From an uncultured Clostridia bacterium (GTDB lineage: Bacteria; Bacillota; Clostridia; Oscillospirales; Acutalibacteraceae), in NCBI GenBank assembly GCA_937892115.1, contig CALAUI010000020.1, positions 248,001 through 312,000 on the forward strand: a DNA stretch of 64,000 nucleotides. The letters are read 5' to 3'. Positions within the stretch are counted from its first letter, which is position 1. Each line of letters opens with the position of its first letter. The position numbers were made by a program, and so were the translations under genes. The notes under the pieces are model-generated. The model worked only from the letters and a program-made list of their open reading frames with translations, searched no databases and was not told the origin of the DNA. Below, in pieces: positions 35,699 through 44,990 of this stretch.

Positions 35699-35733
35699 AG
35701 CGGGGGTAACGCTAACCGTTGCCCCCGCTTTTG
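35699..35733 (+). terminator. Terminator-like hairpin between pntAA and pntAB
   Basis: AGCGGGGGTAAC pairs with GTTGCCCCCGCT and is followed by TTTT. It probably reduces, not blocks, read-through into pntAB-pntB, or protects the pntAA 3' end. Confidence 0.7.
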
Positions 35734-35757
35734 AACAAAATATGAGAGGTGCAGGTT

Positions 35758-36075
35758 TTGAAAGAAATAATTCTCGTGGCAATTTTTGCCGTATCTACCG
35801 TTGTGGGCTATTTCCTTATCAATAAGGTTCCCAGTCTGCTTCACACCCCCCTTATGTCAGGTATGAACGCCCTTTCGGGTGTTACGGTCCTCGGTGCTAT
35901 CGCCGCTACCGCAGCAGCGGTCGGCAGCAGTATCAGCTGGGTCCGTGCCGTATGCGGTGTTCTTGCCATCGCCCTTGCAATGATCAATGTTGTAGGCGGC
36001 TTCGGTGTTACCAACAGAATGCTTAAAATGATAAGCGGCAGCAAGAACAGAAAGGACGGCGAAAAGAGTGAGTAA
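35758..36075 (+). CDS. pntAB: NAD(P) transhydrogenase alpha-2 subunit (membrane)
   Basis: The 105-residue membrane subunit (first part of domain II) has about three hydrophobic helices and the family motif LLHTPLMSGMNALSGVT. I chose TTG at 35758, six bases after AGAGGTG; GTG at 35749 is possible. Its end overlaps the pntB start. Confidence 0.92.
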   Translation: MKEIILVAIFAVSTVVGYFLINKVPSLLHTPLMSGMNALSGVTVLGAIAATAAAVGSSISWVRAVCGVLAIALAMINVVGGFGVTNRMLKMISGSKNRKDGEKSE

Positions 36076-37471
36076 TACGGTATATTATATCATCAGCGGC
36101 GTTCTCGTTCTCGGCGTTCTTCTGGGTATCTACCTTATGAGTAAGGTAAGATCCTCAGTCGCAGGCAACTCAATCAGTGCCGTTTCAATGGCTCTTGCCA
36201 TTATCACCGTTCTTATCAAATACGAAGTTTTCGCTGCAAATCAGCTTGCTTTCGTTATCGTCGGCTTGCTTATCGGTGCGGCAGCAGGTATAGCAATCAC
36301 CGTTAAGGTCAAGATGATTCAGATGCCTCAGACCGTTGCTCTGCTTAACGGCTTCGGCGGCGGAGCATCCGCGATAGTAGGCGCTATTACCGTTGCAAAT
36401 AACGGCTTTGAAGAAGTAACCTCAATCCTTGCGGTAGTCGTAGGTATGGTTACGCTGGTCGGCAGTCTCATTGCTGCCGCAAAGCTTCAGGGACTTATCA
36501 GCCCCAGACCCAAGGTTTATCCCGGTCATAAATTCATTACTACGGCAACCCTTATTCTCAGCATTGCCTGCTGCGTTGCAGCTCCCTTCCTTAAAGGTAC
36601 AGCCGCATACATCCTGCTGGCAGCTGCGTTTGTATTCTCAGGACTTTTCGGATATTTCTTCTCAATCAGAGTCGGCGGTGCGGATATGCCCATCACCATT
36701 TCCCTGCTGAATTCCTTCAGCGGTGTTGCGGGCTCAATCGCGGGCCTTGCTATCGGTGATGCCCTCCTTGTTGCAGTAGGCGGTATCGTAGGTGCATCCG
36801 GACTTATTCTTACTCAGATCATGTGCCGTGCAATGAACAGACATCTGTTTGATATTCTTCTCGGCAAAACCTCCGCTCCCTCAAAGCCCGCTCCCAAAGC
36901 GGTTGAGGAAAAGAAAGAGGAAAAGAAAGCCGAAGAGCCCAAGGCAGAGGTCAAGCTTTCTCCCGAGGATGAGGCCGCAAAGGTGCTGAATAACGCAAAG
37001 AACGTTATCTTCATTCCCGGCTACGGTATGGCACTCGGTCAGGCACAGTCACTTGTTAAACAGCTTTCCGATAAACTTGAAGCAAACGGCGCAAACGTAA
37101 GATTTGCGATTCATCCCGTTGCCGGCAGAATGCCCGGTCACATGAACGTACTTCTCTGCGAGGTTGACGTACCCTATGAGAAGCTTTACGAAATGGATGC
37201 AATCAACGGTGATTTCGCAGACTGTGACGTAGCGGTAATCGTAGGTGCAAACGACGTAGTCAATCCCGCCGCAAGAGAAGCGGAAGGTACTCCCATTTAC
37301 GGTATGCCCGTACTTGAAGCGGATAAGGCAAAGCACGTCATCATCTTCAATTACGACCTCAAGCCCGGCTATGCAGGTGTTGAGAATCCTCTCTATACCA
37401 GAGACAGCGGCGTAACGCTTCTCCTCGGCGATGCGAAGGATACTCTCATGTCCGTAATTTCAAAAATCTGA
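36068..37471 (+). CDS. pntB: NAD(P) transhydrogenase beta subunit
   Basis: The 467-residue subunit holds the remaining membrane helices (residues 1-270) and the NADP-binding domain III (about 305-467). Visible signatures include TVALLNGFGGGASA, VGGADMPITISLLNSFSG, IPGYGMALGQAQ, FAIHPVAGRMPGHMNVLL and VGANDVVNPAA. A charged, repetitive linker of Lys and Glu (VEEKKEEKKAEEPK) joins the two. The start GTG overlaps pntAB by eight bases. A strong terminator ends the operon. Confidence 0.95.
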   Translation: MSNTVYYIISGVLVLGVLLGIYLMSKVRSSVAGNSISAVSMALAIITVLIKYEVFAANQLAFVIVGLLIGAAAGIAITVKVKMIQMPQTVALLNGFGGGASAIVGAITVANNGFEEVTSILAVVVGMVTLVGSLIAAAKLQGLISPRPKVYPGHKFITTATLILSIACCVAAPFLKGTAAYILLAAAFVFSGLFGYFFSIRVGGADMPITISLLNSFSGVAGSIAGLAIGDALLVAVGGIVGASGLILTQIMCRAMNRHLFDILLGKTSAPSKPAPKAVEEKKEEKKAEEPKAEVKLSPEDEAAKVLNNAKNVIFIPGYGMALGQAQSLVKQLSDKLEANGANVRFAIHPVAGRMPGHMNVLLCEVDVPYEKLYEMDAINGDFADCDVAVIVGANDVVNPAAREAEGTPIYGMPVLEADKAKHVIIFNYDLKPGYAGVENPLYTRDSGVTLLLGDAKDTLMSVISKI

Positions 37472-37484
37472 TAAGCAAACAGAA

Positions 37485-37517
37485 AACCCCGACCTCATCT
37501 GAGGTCGGGGAATTTTG
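37485..37517 (+). terminator. Intrinsic terminator of the pnt operon
   Basis: Perfect 10-bp CCCCGACCTC/GAGGTCGGGG stem with an ATCT loop and T-rich tail; it also faces the convergent SGNH hydrolase gene. Confidence 0.9.
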
Positions 37518-37533
37518 TATTTACGGGATGTCA

Positions 37534-38979
37534 TTATTTCTTGATAAGACCCTTGATTAAATCAAAGAGCACTCCGAACAGAGCGAGGGGTCTTGCAAGC
37601 CATGATTTAACGTCGTTGTTGCCGAATACACGCTTGACCGTGTAACCGCCGCCTGCGTTATGAGAAAGCTTATAGGTCTGGAAGCCCTCTGTGCCCGTCT
37701 TGGAAGTGTATTTGATTGTCAGCTGTGTTGCAATGGGAACCTTGCAGGGAACGGTAATCGTGAAGCCGTCAAAGGTGTAATTCTTAACGGGAATACCGTT
37801 TACGAGAACGGCTGTAACGTTTTCTTCATTGAAACGGACGGTATCAAAAATGATGTCGTTGCCGGTGTTCTTTTCTTCCTGCTCTTCCTGTGTGGGAAGT
37901 ACGCTGAGAATCTGACGGGTGATGTAATCATAGCCCTCAATTGAAGGATGTGAGCCGGGGAATGAGCAGTTTCCGTCAAGGAACTTGCCCATGAGTGACC
38001 AGTCTTCCTGGGTGCAGAGTGATTCCGTATTGGAAATGTCTGCATAGAGAACGTTGTATTCCTTTGCCCATTTCTCATACTGCTTGTTCATCTTGTTGGT
38101 GAATGACGAGAAGATGGAGCCGAGGGGGAACATTGTCTGGTCAAGTATCGTCATTTGATTTACCATATTGAAAGAGCCGACCATTACGATTGTTGCGTCG
38201 GGATTGAGCTCAATAAGGCGTTTGAGAAGCAGGGGATACTGCTTTACCCAGTTGTCATAGCCCTCGTTAAGTAAACCAACTGCGCTTGTGAGAATCTGCT
38301 TGAGAGTGTCAAGGTCCGTGAAGTCAATGTCAAGTCCGTCGCCGAGAAGACCGCCCTTGGTGATTACACGGTAGGTACGGTAGAATATATCGCACATACC
38401 GAGCTCAACCGTGATAAGGGATGCTTTCTTTGTAACGTCAATGATGCTGCCCGTACGTCCGTCTGTTTCGGGGTCAAAGGTTTCACCCTTTGCACCTACG
38501 GATGAGCCCTCATAGCCGAAGTAATCAAGTGCCCAGTCATAATATTCATAGTTAAGGGTGGTGTCCGAGTAGTTATCTTCAATTCCGTAAAGGTCAAGAG
38601 CTACTGCCGTGGTCATTCCGCCGAAGGTGCAGGGCCAGAAGTTACCGCTTAAATCATTCATATCGGCGGGAGCTTCACATCCTACCGCATCCGCGACCTG
38701 AGCGGCGTATGAGCCCAGAACGTAACGGCAGTCGTTGTCGTTATACTGACCGCCGCAGTTTTCTACTGTCAGCTGTTCGCCGTTTTTGCCGATGTATGAG
38801 CCCTCGGCACCGCAGCCCTTACCGATACTGTCACCTAATGCGAGATAACCGCCTTCACTGTCTGCACCGTACTGATAAACGGTGTCCTTTGTTGCCGCCG
38901 AGCCGATAACTGCAAGGCAGGAAACGCTCATAATGGCACAGAGGAAAACGGCAAGTGCTTTTTTGAATGTCTTTTTCAT
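37534..38979 (-). CDS. Secreted SGNH/GDSL-family hydrolase
   Basis: The 481-residue protein has a signal peptide (MKKTFKKALAVFLCAIMSVS, cleavage near GSAAT). YLALGDSIGKGCGAEG is block I with the catalytic Ser, followed by ITVELGMCD, VGSFNMVN and the C-terminal SHPSIEGYDYI with Asp/His-type residues. A beta-rich tail region follows, and the end VLFDLIKGLIKK is hydrophobic-basic. It is probably an esterase acting on polysaccharide acetyl groups or lipids outside the cell. AAGGAGG precedes the ATG. Confidence 0.85.
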   Translation of the reverse strand: MKKTFKKALAVFLCAIMSVSCLAVIGSAATKDTVYQYGADSEGGYLALGDSIGKGCGAEGSYIGKNGEQLTVENCGGQYNDNDCRYVLGSYAAQVADAVGCEAPADMNDLSGNFWPCTFGGMTTAVALDLYGIEDNYSDTTLNYEYYDWALDYFGYEGSSVGAKGETFDPETDGRTGSIIDVTKKASLITVELGMCDIFYRTYRVITKGGLLGDGLDIDFTDLDTLKQILTSAVGLLNEGYDNWVKQYPLLLKRLIELNPDATIVMVGSFNMVNQMTILDQTMFPLGSIFSSFTNKMNKQYEKWAKEYNVLYADISNTESLCTQEDWSLMGKFLDGNCSFPGSHPSIEGYDYITRQILSVLPTQEEQEEKNTGNDIIFDTVRFNEENVTAVLVNGIPVKNYTFDGFTITVPCKVPIATQLTIKYTSKTGTEGFQTYKLSHNAGGGYTVKRVFGNNDVKSWLARPLALFGVLFDLIKGLIKK

Positions 38980-38995
38980 AAATTTACCTCCTTGA

Positions 38996-40666
38996 TTAAA
39001 TCAATCTGCTTAAAAAGAATTCTCTTTTGCTTTCATTGTCAATAAAGTGGACGGGCTTTATCTGTGCGGCAGAAGCACCCTGCGAAATACATCTCTGTGC
39101 CCATGCGGAATGGGTGCCGGGCTGCTGCTTACGGATAACCATTTTGCTGATGAATGCCTTTTCACGCTGACTTGTGTAACGCTTGTTGCATCTGCCCATT
39201 ATTTCTTCAAGCTCGTCTATGCTTTCTTCCCAATCAACGTCTGCATCGCTTTCCACGACCAGAGCGTAACGGCTGGGTACAACGGTATCATCCTGATAGA
39301 AGAGCCAGTCGTTGACGGAAATGCCGTGAGCTTTATTGAATATATCAATGGTGGTGCGGGCATCCTCTTCGCTGAATTTTTCACCGGCAATGTTGAAATA
39401 CTGCCCTTTGCGGTAAACGAACGAAATGAGAGGAGTTTTGTTTCTGAATCCTCTGACCTCAATAACGTCTTTCAGATGGTAACGGTAAAGTCCCGCCTGG
39501 GTGGTGATGAGGATTTCGTATTGTTTTCCGTCCTCAAGCTCATCAAGGGTGAGTACCTTGCCGGTATCTTCGCCTGCGGGGATGAATTCGTAGAAACAGC
39601 TGTCGGTAAGCAGCTGCATATTCGTATTTTCAAGCTCATAGCAGGCGGCGACCAGTCCCTCGGATGCACCGTAAATTGAGAAATCAAGGGGAATATTTCC
39701 CGCGACGCTTCTCACGTAATCGGCGGCGGGCTTGAATGAGGCATTGCCGATACCCGAAATCACGGTCATATTCGGCCAGATGCGTTTTATGAGCGTATCG
39801 TCAAATCCCTGCACAAACTGCTTTCTCAGATATGCCGCTCTTTCGGGCATGGGTCGAATAAGCTTTGAGAGGTTTTTGCGTAATTCGGGATTGATGTCGA
39901 TACTGTCGCTGATTGTTCCCTTTTCAATATCGTCAACTATTATCTGCCAGTGGTCTTTAAGATAAGCCAGCTGACTTACGTTTATGCTGAAAAATACGGA
40001 AAATATAAACGTTGCGTCCTCGTCTGCAAGAGCGAATCTGTAAATATTGTAAATGTAATCACCGTCGTGCATATCAAAAAGCTGACCGGTGGGAATTGTA
40101 AGAATAAAGGGATATAAGAATCCGTAGCGCATTGCTCCGATTTCCGCAATGTTGGAGCAGGGGAGACCGTTCGGCAATTTTTCGTTGGTTGCCGGGGAAA
40201 GGAATACGCCTCTGCCGGGCTTGTATTTCTTACCGTTTTTGTTCAGTTCTCTGACAGCCAGCGCAACGGCACGGGTCCAGGTGTACTTTACGTATGCCTT
40301 TATTGAATCCGAGGTGGCGGGAATATATTTGGGTACTCCCGAAGACCCGGAGGTACGGGAATAACCCAGGATTTTTGACGAGGTCAGTATGTTGCTCTCG
40401 CCGTTTTTTACCCTCTTAATGTAGGGTGCGAAGTCTTCATAGGTTGAAACGGGGACCTTTTTTCTGAATTCCTCAATATTTTTGATATGGGCAAAGTCGT
40501 GCTGCTTACCGTATTCGGTATCCGCATTGCTTTTCAGTATTTTTTTCAGCAGCTCCTCGTTTTCCTTCATGGGATTCAGCGAGGATTTTTCAAGATGCCG
40601 TAAACTGCCGTTTCCTTTTATGACAATTACACGCATTGCGGCTTTGCTCAGCAGCTTTTTTATCAT
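38996..40666 (-). CDS. GH3-family acyl-acid-amido synthetase
   Basis: GH3 proteins are acyl-adenylate-forming ligases named from plant auxin conjugation; bacterial substrates are mostly unknown. The protein has the ATP loop YSRTSGSSGVPKYIP, a YGASEGLVAACYE motif, GLYRYHLKDVIEVRGF, and FNIAGEKFSEEDA near the C-terminal hinge. I chose the ATG at 40666; a TTG at 40687 would overlap the cupin stop. The cupin gene lies just upstream on the same strand. Confidence 0.83.
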   Translation of the reverse strand: MIKKLLSKAAMRVIVIKGNGSLRHLEKSSLNPMKENEELLKKILKSNADTEYGKQHDFAHIKNIEEFRKKVPVSTYEDFAPYIKRVKNGESNILTSSKILGYSRTSGSSGVPKYIPATSDSIKAYVKYTWTRAVALAVRELNKNGKKYKPGRGVFLSPATNEKLPNGLPCSNIAEIGAMRYGFLYPFILTIPTGQLFDMHDGDYIYNIYRFALADEDATFIFSVFFSINVSQLAYLKDHWQIIVDDIEKGTISDSIDINPELRKNLSKLIRPMPERAAYLRKQFVQGFDDTLIKRIWPNMTVISGIGNASFKPAADYVRSVAGNIPLDFSIYGASEGLVAACYELENTNMQLLTDSCFYEFIPAGEDTGKVLTLDELEDGKQYEILITTQAGLYRYHLKDVIEVRGFRNKTPLISFVYRKGQYFNIAGEKFSEEDARTTIDIFNKAHGISVNDWLFYQDDTVVPSRYALVVESDADVDWEESIDELEEIMGRCNKRYTSQREKAFISKMVIRKQQPGTHSAWAQRCISQGASAAQIKPVHFIDNESKREFFLSRLI

Positions 40667-40683
40667 TGTTTTGTCTTCTTTCT

Positions 40684-41031
40684 TCAAGCGTAGACGATGA
40701 CCGCAATAACGTTCACCGTTTCATCTGTGGGGTTTGATATGGCGTGACCCGTACCTGCCGGGCAGATAAGCACGTCACCGGCGGCGGCGGCTTTTTCTTC
40801 TCCGCCGTCGTTGTAAACGGGGCATCCGCTTTCAACGTAAAAAATTTCGCTGTCCGTGTCGTGAATATGCCAGCCGATTGAGCAGCCGGGCTCAAGGGTA
40901 ATGCGGCTGAAAAGTCTGCCCTTACCGTAAAGCTCATCCTTGCTGACGAAATGTGTCAGCTTGACTTCTCCGTTGCCGTCACGCATTTTTTCACGTGTTT
41001 CCGATATGCATTCTTCTGCTTTTCTTATCAT
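40684..41031 (-). CDS. Small cupin-domain protein
   Basis: The 115-residue single cupin has SIGWHIHDTDSEIFYVESG (metal-binding His, His, Glu) and the second motif PAGTGHAISN. Single-domain cupins may be sugar isomerases, dioxygenases or sensors. It is encoded about 18 bases before the GH3-type ligase. Confidence 0.85.
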   Translation of the reverse strand: MIRKAEECISETREKMRDGNGEVKLTHFVSKDELYGKGRLFSRITLEPGCSIGWHIHDTDSEIFYVESGCPVYNDGGEEKAAAAGDVLICPAGTGHAISNPTDETVNVIAVIVYA

Positions 41032-41115
41032 TTTTATCTCTCCCGGAATACTGTTTTGTTGATTAATTATATCATTGTCAAAAAGCTCTTACAAGATTTT
41101 TTTATAAAAACAGCA

Positions 41116-41150
41116 CTTCCCCGACACCTGACAGGCCGGGGAAGCAGACA
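41116..41150. terminator. Intrinsic terminator
   Basis: CTTCCCCG/CGGGGAAG stem with an inner CCTG/CAGG, downstream of the minus-strand beta-helix gene. Confidence 0.75.
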
Positions 41151-41155
41151 TTTTA

Positions 41156-42295
41156 TTATCGGAATGCGTTTTTTATCAGATAGGCGATATTCTTGAAAAA
41201 GCTGATAAAATCATTGAAAAATGCCTTAAGCGAAAAGGTGAACGAATCCTCCATAAAATTGCGGTAGGTATGATCGGAATTCAGATTGGATTCATCCGCC
41301 ATCAGATTCTGAATTTTTCCGCTGCCTGTGGACGGGCCCTTCAGCATTGTGTTATCCGTGTCGCCGCGAAGAGAAACCGTGAGGTTTGTGAAAACGGATC
41401 TGAAATCACCGTCGGACTGAATGACCGTGCATTTTTCACCCTTATCGGTCCACCACATACAAAAGCAGTTGTCAAACGTGTTTTTGCCCTTGATACGGTA
41501 AGCGGTGCAGAACTGGTCTGAATAGCAGTAATTCAGCGTATTGTTGGTGCCGTCAACGTAAAATCCGATACTTGTATCAAATTTATCAAAATCTCCGTAA
41601 AACAGAGGATGAATATTATAGAGGGAATTGCCGCCGGATTTGATATAAAATCCTTTATATACTCCGCCTATACGCATATTTGTAAAGGTATTGTCGTAGC
41701 CCTCAACCAGAACGCCTACGGAGTCCGGCTTTTCCGTGCCGGTAATGTTTACGTTGCTGATATCGGAATCCGATGAGCCGCTGTTTGCACCGTAGCCGAT
41801 ATATATGCCCGTTACGGCATTCTTGATGGACGTATTCTGGATTTTTGTTTCTCTGCCGCTTAATATTGCAACTCCCGTGGCAATGCCGGAGCAGTCAATG
41901 ATACCGCCGGTAAGCGAATAATTACTTCCCGGAGTCTTGATATCGTTATACGGGTCTTTTCCGCCTAAGGCAATTACCGCTTCGCCGGAAAAGTCGGGTG
42001 CCGCCTTGATTACCGTATAGGTTGAGAGCTGTAAATCCACACTCTTTGAGGGATTTGCGGGAGTGTATATGGGAGAAGAAACGAGGTATTCACCGTCCGG
42101 GAAGAAAAGAGTTCTGTTGGGATTTTCGTCAATCAGCGCCTGAAGGCGTGCCGCAACGTCCTCACCCGTTCCCGAGGGGACGAAATCGCCTACGTTGAGA
42201 GGCGAATTGTACGCATAGGCGAAAACGCATCCGCATGAAGCAATGATAAGACAAAGAATGACCGATAACAATTTTTTGACCGTACGGTTTTTCAT
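41156..42295 (-). CDS. Secreted pectate-lyase-like beta-helix protein
   Basis: The 379-residue product has a signal peptide (MKNRTVKKLLSVILCLIIAS, cleavage near AYAYN). A pectate-lyase-3-type entry (GTGEDVAARLQALIDENPNRT, FFPDGEYLVSSPIY) leads into beta-helix turns such as TGIYIGYGANSGSSDSDISNV. It ends FFKNIAYLIKNAFR, a hydrophobic-basic tail. Likely a polysaccharide-binding or lyase protein. Confidence 0.82.
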   Translation of the reverse strand: MKNRTVKKLLSVILCLIIASCGCVFAYAYNSPLNVGDFVPSGTGEDVAARLQALIDENPNRTLFFPDGEYLVSSPIYTPANPSKSVDLQLSTYTVIKAAPDFSGEAVIALGGKDPYNDIKTPGSNYSLTGGIIDCSGIATGVAILSGRETKIQNTSIKNAVTGIYIGYGANSGSSDSDISNVNITGTEKPDSVGVLVEGYDNTFTNMRIGGVYKGFYIKSGGNSLYNIHPLFYGDFDKFDTSIGFYVDGTNNTLNYCYSDQFCTAYRIKGKNTFDNCFCMWWTDKGEKCTVIQSDGDFRSVFTNLTVSLRGDTDNTMLKGPSTGSGKIQNLMADESNLNSDHTYRNFMEDSFTFSLKAFFNDFISFFKNIAYLIKNAFR

Positions 42296-42668
42296 TTTCC
42301 CGACCTCCGTTTTGTTTTATAATACGATTATAGCAGACAAAAAAGCGTATTTCAAGTAACCGCAGCCGGAGTGACCCCGCTTTGCCGTAAGAATGTGCAG
42401 AGCAAAATGCCCTCCCCTGAGTATAGGGGAGGGCTGTCTGAAAAATCTGTTATTGCCGTCTTCATCAGGGACTTTTACGGTATTTTCAATGAATGACGTC
42501 AACTTTTTTGTATTCTCATTCCGAAACACAATATTGATTTTATCAGGTACGGAATTTATTATTCATCATTTTTCCGTGTATATACGGCAAATCTCCCCGA
42601 CCTCTTCCGAAGCCGGGGAGCAAACCGTTTATGCGAATTTGAATTGCCGGATGTCTTTGATATTTGCC
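42296..42668. other. Intergenic region with two strong hairpins
   Basis: No credible gene. CCCTCCCC/GGGGAGGG at 42411-42434 and CTCCCCG/CGGGGAG at 42593-42620. The second, with its right flank (GGGGAGCAAA...TATGCGA), matches a hairpin at 47383, with the closing base pair changed on both sides. Confidence 0.6.
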
Positions 42669-43838
42669 TTAAGGTAAGAGCGAGTTAAGATAGTTTTCAA
42701 TCGGGGGAAGTACATCCGTTTTTCTTGACAGACTCGGTGATGAAACGTAGAATTTGCCTTTCTTTTCTTCGGAGCTGCCGAATACGGTATCCATAAGCTT
42801 TTCCGTAAATTCCGCATTCTCTCCGCAGAATCCCATATAGCCGAGAGAGTAGTCGGGGTCATATACCTCAAACAGCAGGAAATCCATATCGGTGCCGTTC
42901 GTTACTTCGCTCTCGATTACGCTCTGCATGCGTTCCGACATTTCGGGAATCCGGTCTGTATCGGCGACCTTGATGACACCGATGCCGTAGAAGACGCCGT
43001 TGGTTTCATATTCCTTGTAATCGGAATAGTATATTTCGCGGTCGTCCATTCCTTTGTAGGAAAGCTTTGCCTCCAGCATACCCTTATAGAGACCGTCTGT
43101 GTCTGAAATGCCGGAAATTTCTTTAAGTCGGTCAAATGCGAGCTCATCCGAGGCGGTAACGCCCGTACTCTTCATATTTGCGGTATCGGAGAGCACGCCT
43201 GCCAGAAGAACTCCGGCAACGTCCTTCGGGATTTCAACGCCGCATTTTGTACACAGCGTGAAAACGAGCGCGGATACGCTTCCGACCGGGCAGGAGAGAA
43301 CGTTGATTGGCTCGGAGGTTTCTGCATTTCCGATACCGTGATGATCCGTAATGCCGACAATCCTTGCTTCGTCGGCACCGTCGACCATCTGCTGTGTATC
43401 GGAGTGGTCAACGAGCCACAGCTGTTTGCCTGCCGCGTTTTCGAGAATTTCCGGAGCAGGATATCCGACAGCAGACAGGGCGTACTCCGTTTCAAGATTC
43501 AGAGGGCCCGCAATCCTTGCCTGCGCCGTGATGCCCAATTCGTTAAGAAGGTATGCCATGCCGATTGCGGAAGCCGTGGTATCGGAATCCGGGCTCTTGT
43601 GACCGATTGTGTAAACCGGCTCTCCGCTGCAGTCAACCTGCAGTAAAAAGCCCGTCAGGATTTCTTTGTCTGCCTGCAGCTCCGATTGCAGAGAATCGAT
43701 TTGCGACTGACCGGCTTTTATATCGGATGCATATTTTGCTTCAAGACCGGCGATTTCTTTGTTTTTCACGACCGCCGTGATTGATACGGCAGCCAAAGCA
43801 ATCAGAATCGCGATGATAACAGATACGATTTTTTTCAT
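42669..43838 (-). CDS. Membrane-anchored family II inorganic pyrophosphatase-like DHH protein
   Basis: A DHH-superfamily enzyme resembling manganese-dependent (family II) inorganic pyrophosphatase. Residues 5-24 form a membrane/signal helix, 28-62 a likely coiled coil. From about 76 the catalytic domain shows TIGHKSPDSDTTASA (His80, Asp84, Asp86), LVDHSD, and ITDHHG. The DHHA2 domain ends with SRKTDVLPPIE, equivalent to the SRK motif of family II enzymes. Known members are cytoplasmic, so the N-terminal anchor is unusual. The start at 43838 has GGAGAAG; an in-frame extension to 43925 lacks support. Confidence 0.83.
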   Translation of the reverse strand: MKKIVSVIIAILIALAAVSITAVVKNKEIAGLEAKYASDIKAGQSQIDSLQSELQADKEILTGFLLQVDCSGEPVYTIGHKSPDSDTTASAIGMAYLLNELGITAQARIAGPLNLETEYALSAVGYPAPEILENAAGKQLWLVDHSDTQQMVDGADEARIVGITDHHGIGNAETSEPINVLSCPVGSVSALVFTLCTKCGVEIPKDVAGVLLAGVLSDTANMKSTGVTASDELAFDRLKEISGISDTDGLYKGMLEAKLSYKGMDDREIYYSDYKEYETNGVFYGIGVIKVADTDRIPEMSERMQSVIESEVTNGTDMDFLLFEVYDPDYSLGYMGFCGENAEFTEKLMDTVFGSSEEKKGKFYVSSPSLSRKTDVLPPIENYLNSLLP

Positions 43839-43947
43839 AAGCTTCTCCTCTTTATGTTGCTGGCCCGGGTTACCGATTAGTTCACTTCGGCAGTCTCCGC
43901 CATGTGCTGTGCCGGAAGTCGACAAATTATGTGTGGATTTTGTATCC

Positions 43948-44126
43948 TTATTTTCTGTTTTTTCTGCTGATTTGTTTCAGACCGTCTGTTGTTTTATCTA
44001 ATTGGTCGTAAACCTTATTCGCGTTATTATAATCATCAACTTCTTCCTTATGATTACGATAATATATCGTCAGGAAGATACCGAATGCGTTTGTTTGTTG
44101 ATGAAACCGACGATGTATTTTGCACA
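43948..44126 (-). pseudogene. Frameshifted remnant in the toxin locus
   Basis: Minus-strand translation gives CAKYIVGFINKQT in one frame, continuing as NAFGIFLTIYYRNHKEEVDD... to a stop at 43948 in the next. The join is at an AAAC-repeat, so one base was gained or lost. It ends with a Lys-rich KQISRKNRK tail. The family is not recognised; position suggests a former toxin or immunity gene. Confidence 0.5.
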
Positions 44127-44164
44127 ATTGATGATTTCACATAAAGATTTCAATCAGTACAGAC

Positions 44165-44272
44165 TTATATAGATGGTACAATTACCGTTCCGTTGCCGTT
44201 ATAAATACCGATTACGTCGCCCTGAAGATTGAGGATGTAATAATACGGCGTGGGACAACTCTGGGCATCGTT
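44165..44272 (-). pseudogene. Rhs/YD-repeat toxin core fragment
   Basis: A 35-residue open stretch contains TPYYYILNLQGDVIGIYN followed by GNGTVIVP. This is the RHS-repeat core signature that precedes the variable toxin domain in Rhs and wall-associated polymorphic toxins. Stops bound it on both sides, so only a fragment is left. Confidence 0.8.
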
Positions 44273-44303
44273 CTAAGCACACGGTGTCAGATATTTTGTC
44301 CAA

Positions 44304-44990
44304 TCATATTTCTTGATGTTCGACTATGTTAAGTATATCTGATACTTCTTTATCTCCGGAGTACATTAAAACAAGAACATGATTTTGTTCTCTGTAAAAT
44401 ATCACAACCGTTCCGGACAAAGTAGTGCCGATGTATAGTTCAGATTGGTTGTCGGATTCCAGCTTATTTATTCCTTCGGTATTGAATCCCATTAAGCTTT
44501 TATCATAGAATGACATTCTGTTTTTGATATATTTCTTCGCAACAAAATCAGAGAGACACTTATCGTATATAGCAGCACATTTTTCATTTTTATTTTGAAA
44601 AGTACATATAAATTCGCTATAAACCGGGAATGAATAGATAACTGATTTTTCTTTTTCATATTTTGTGATTTTTGAGGCATCGGTATTTTCTGCTTTGCAG
44701 ACAATTTCCAATGCCGGTGAGATAATATCGGTTGTTATAGCTTTCGTTTTATGAAACGGCAACATAAAACTTAAACATATAAAGACTGTTAAACATAAAA
44801 AAACATAAATTTTTTCCGCATGCTTAATTATTTTACTTTTCTTTTCCAAATAACTGAAGATTAACTGCAAAATGCCCGCAAAAATCAATGTAATCAGATA
44901 AGCTTCAAAATCTTTGGAAAAGAATTTGAATATAAAAAGATACGTTGTTGCAATCACAAAAACAAAAAAGTTTGATATTTTATCTTTCAT
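44304..44990 (-). CDS. Small membrane protein, possible toxin immunity or accessory protein
   Basis: The 228-residue protein has three or four N-terminal membrane helices (residues about 8-24, 29-47, 62-82) and a soluble C-terminal half. I do not recognise a family. It is AT-rich relative to the core genome and lies next to the Rhs fragment, where immunity genes are common. GGAGATG precedes the ATG. Confidence 0.6.
   Translation of the reverse strand: MKDKISNFFVFVIATTYLFIFKFFSKDFEAYLITLIFAGILQLIFSYLEKKSKIIKHAEKIYVFLCLTVFICLSFMLPFHKTKAITTDIISPALEIVCKAENTDASKITKYEKEKSVIYSFPVYSEFICTFQNKNEKCAAIYDKCLSDFVAKKYIKNRMSFYDKSLMGFNTEGINKLESDNQSELYIGTTLSGTVVIFYREQNHVLVLMYSGDKEVSDILNIVEHQEI

Noticed and set aside
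42317..42677. Short open frames on both strands between the beta-helix gene and the pyrophosphatase gene
   Set aside because: They cross two strong hairpins and have no ribosome site or family motif.
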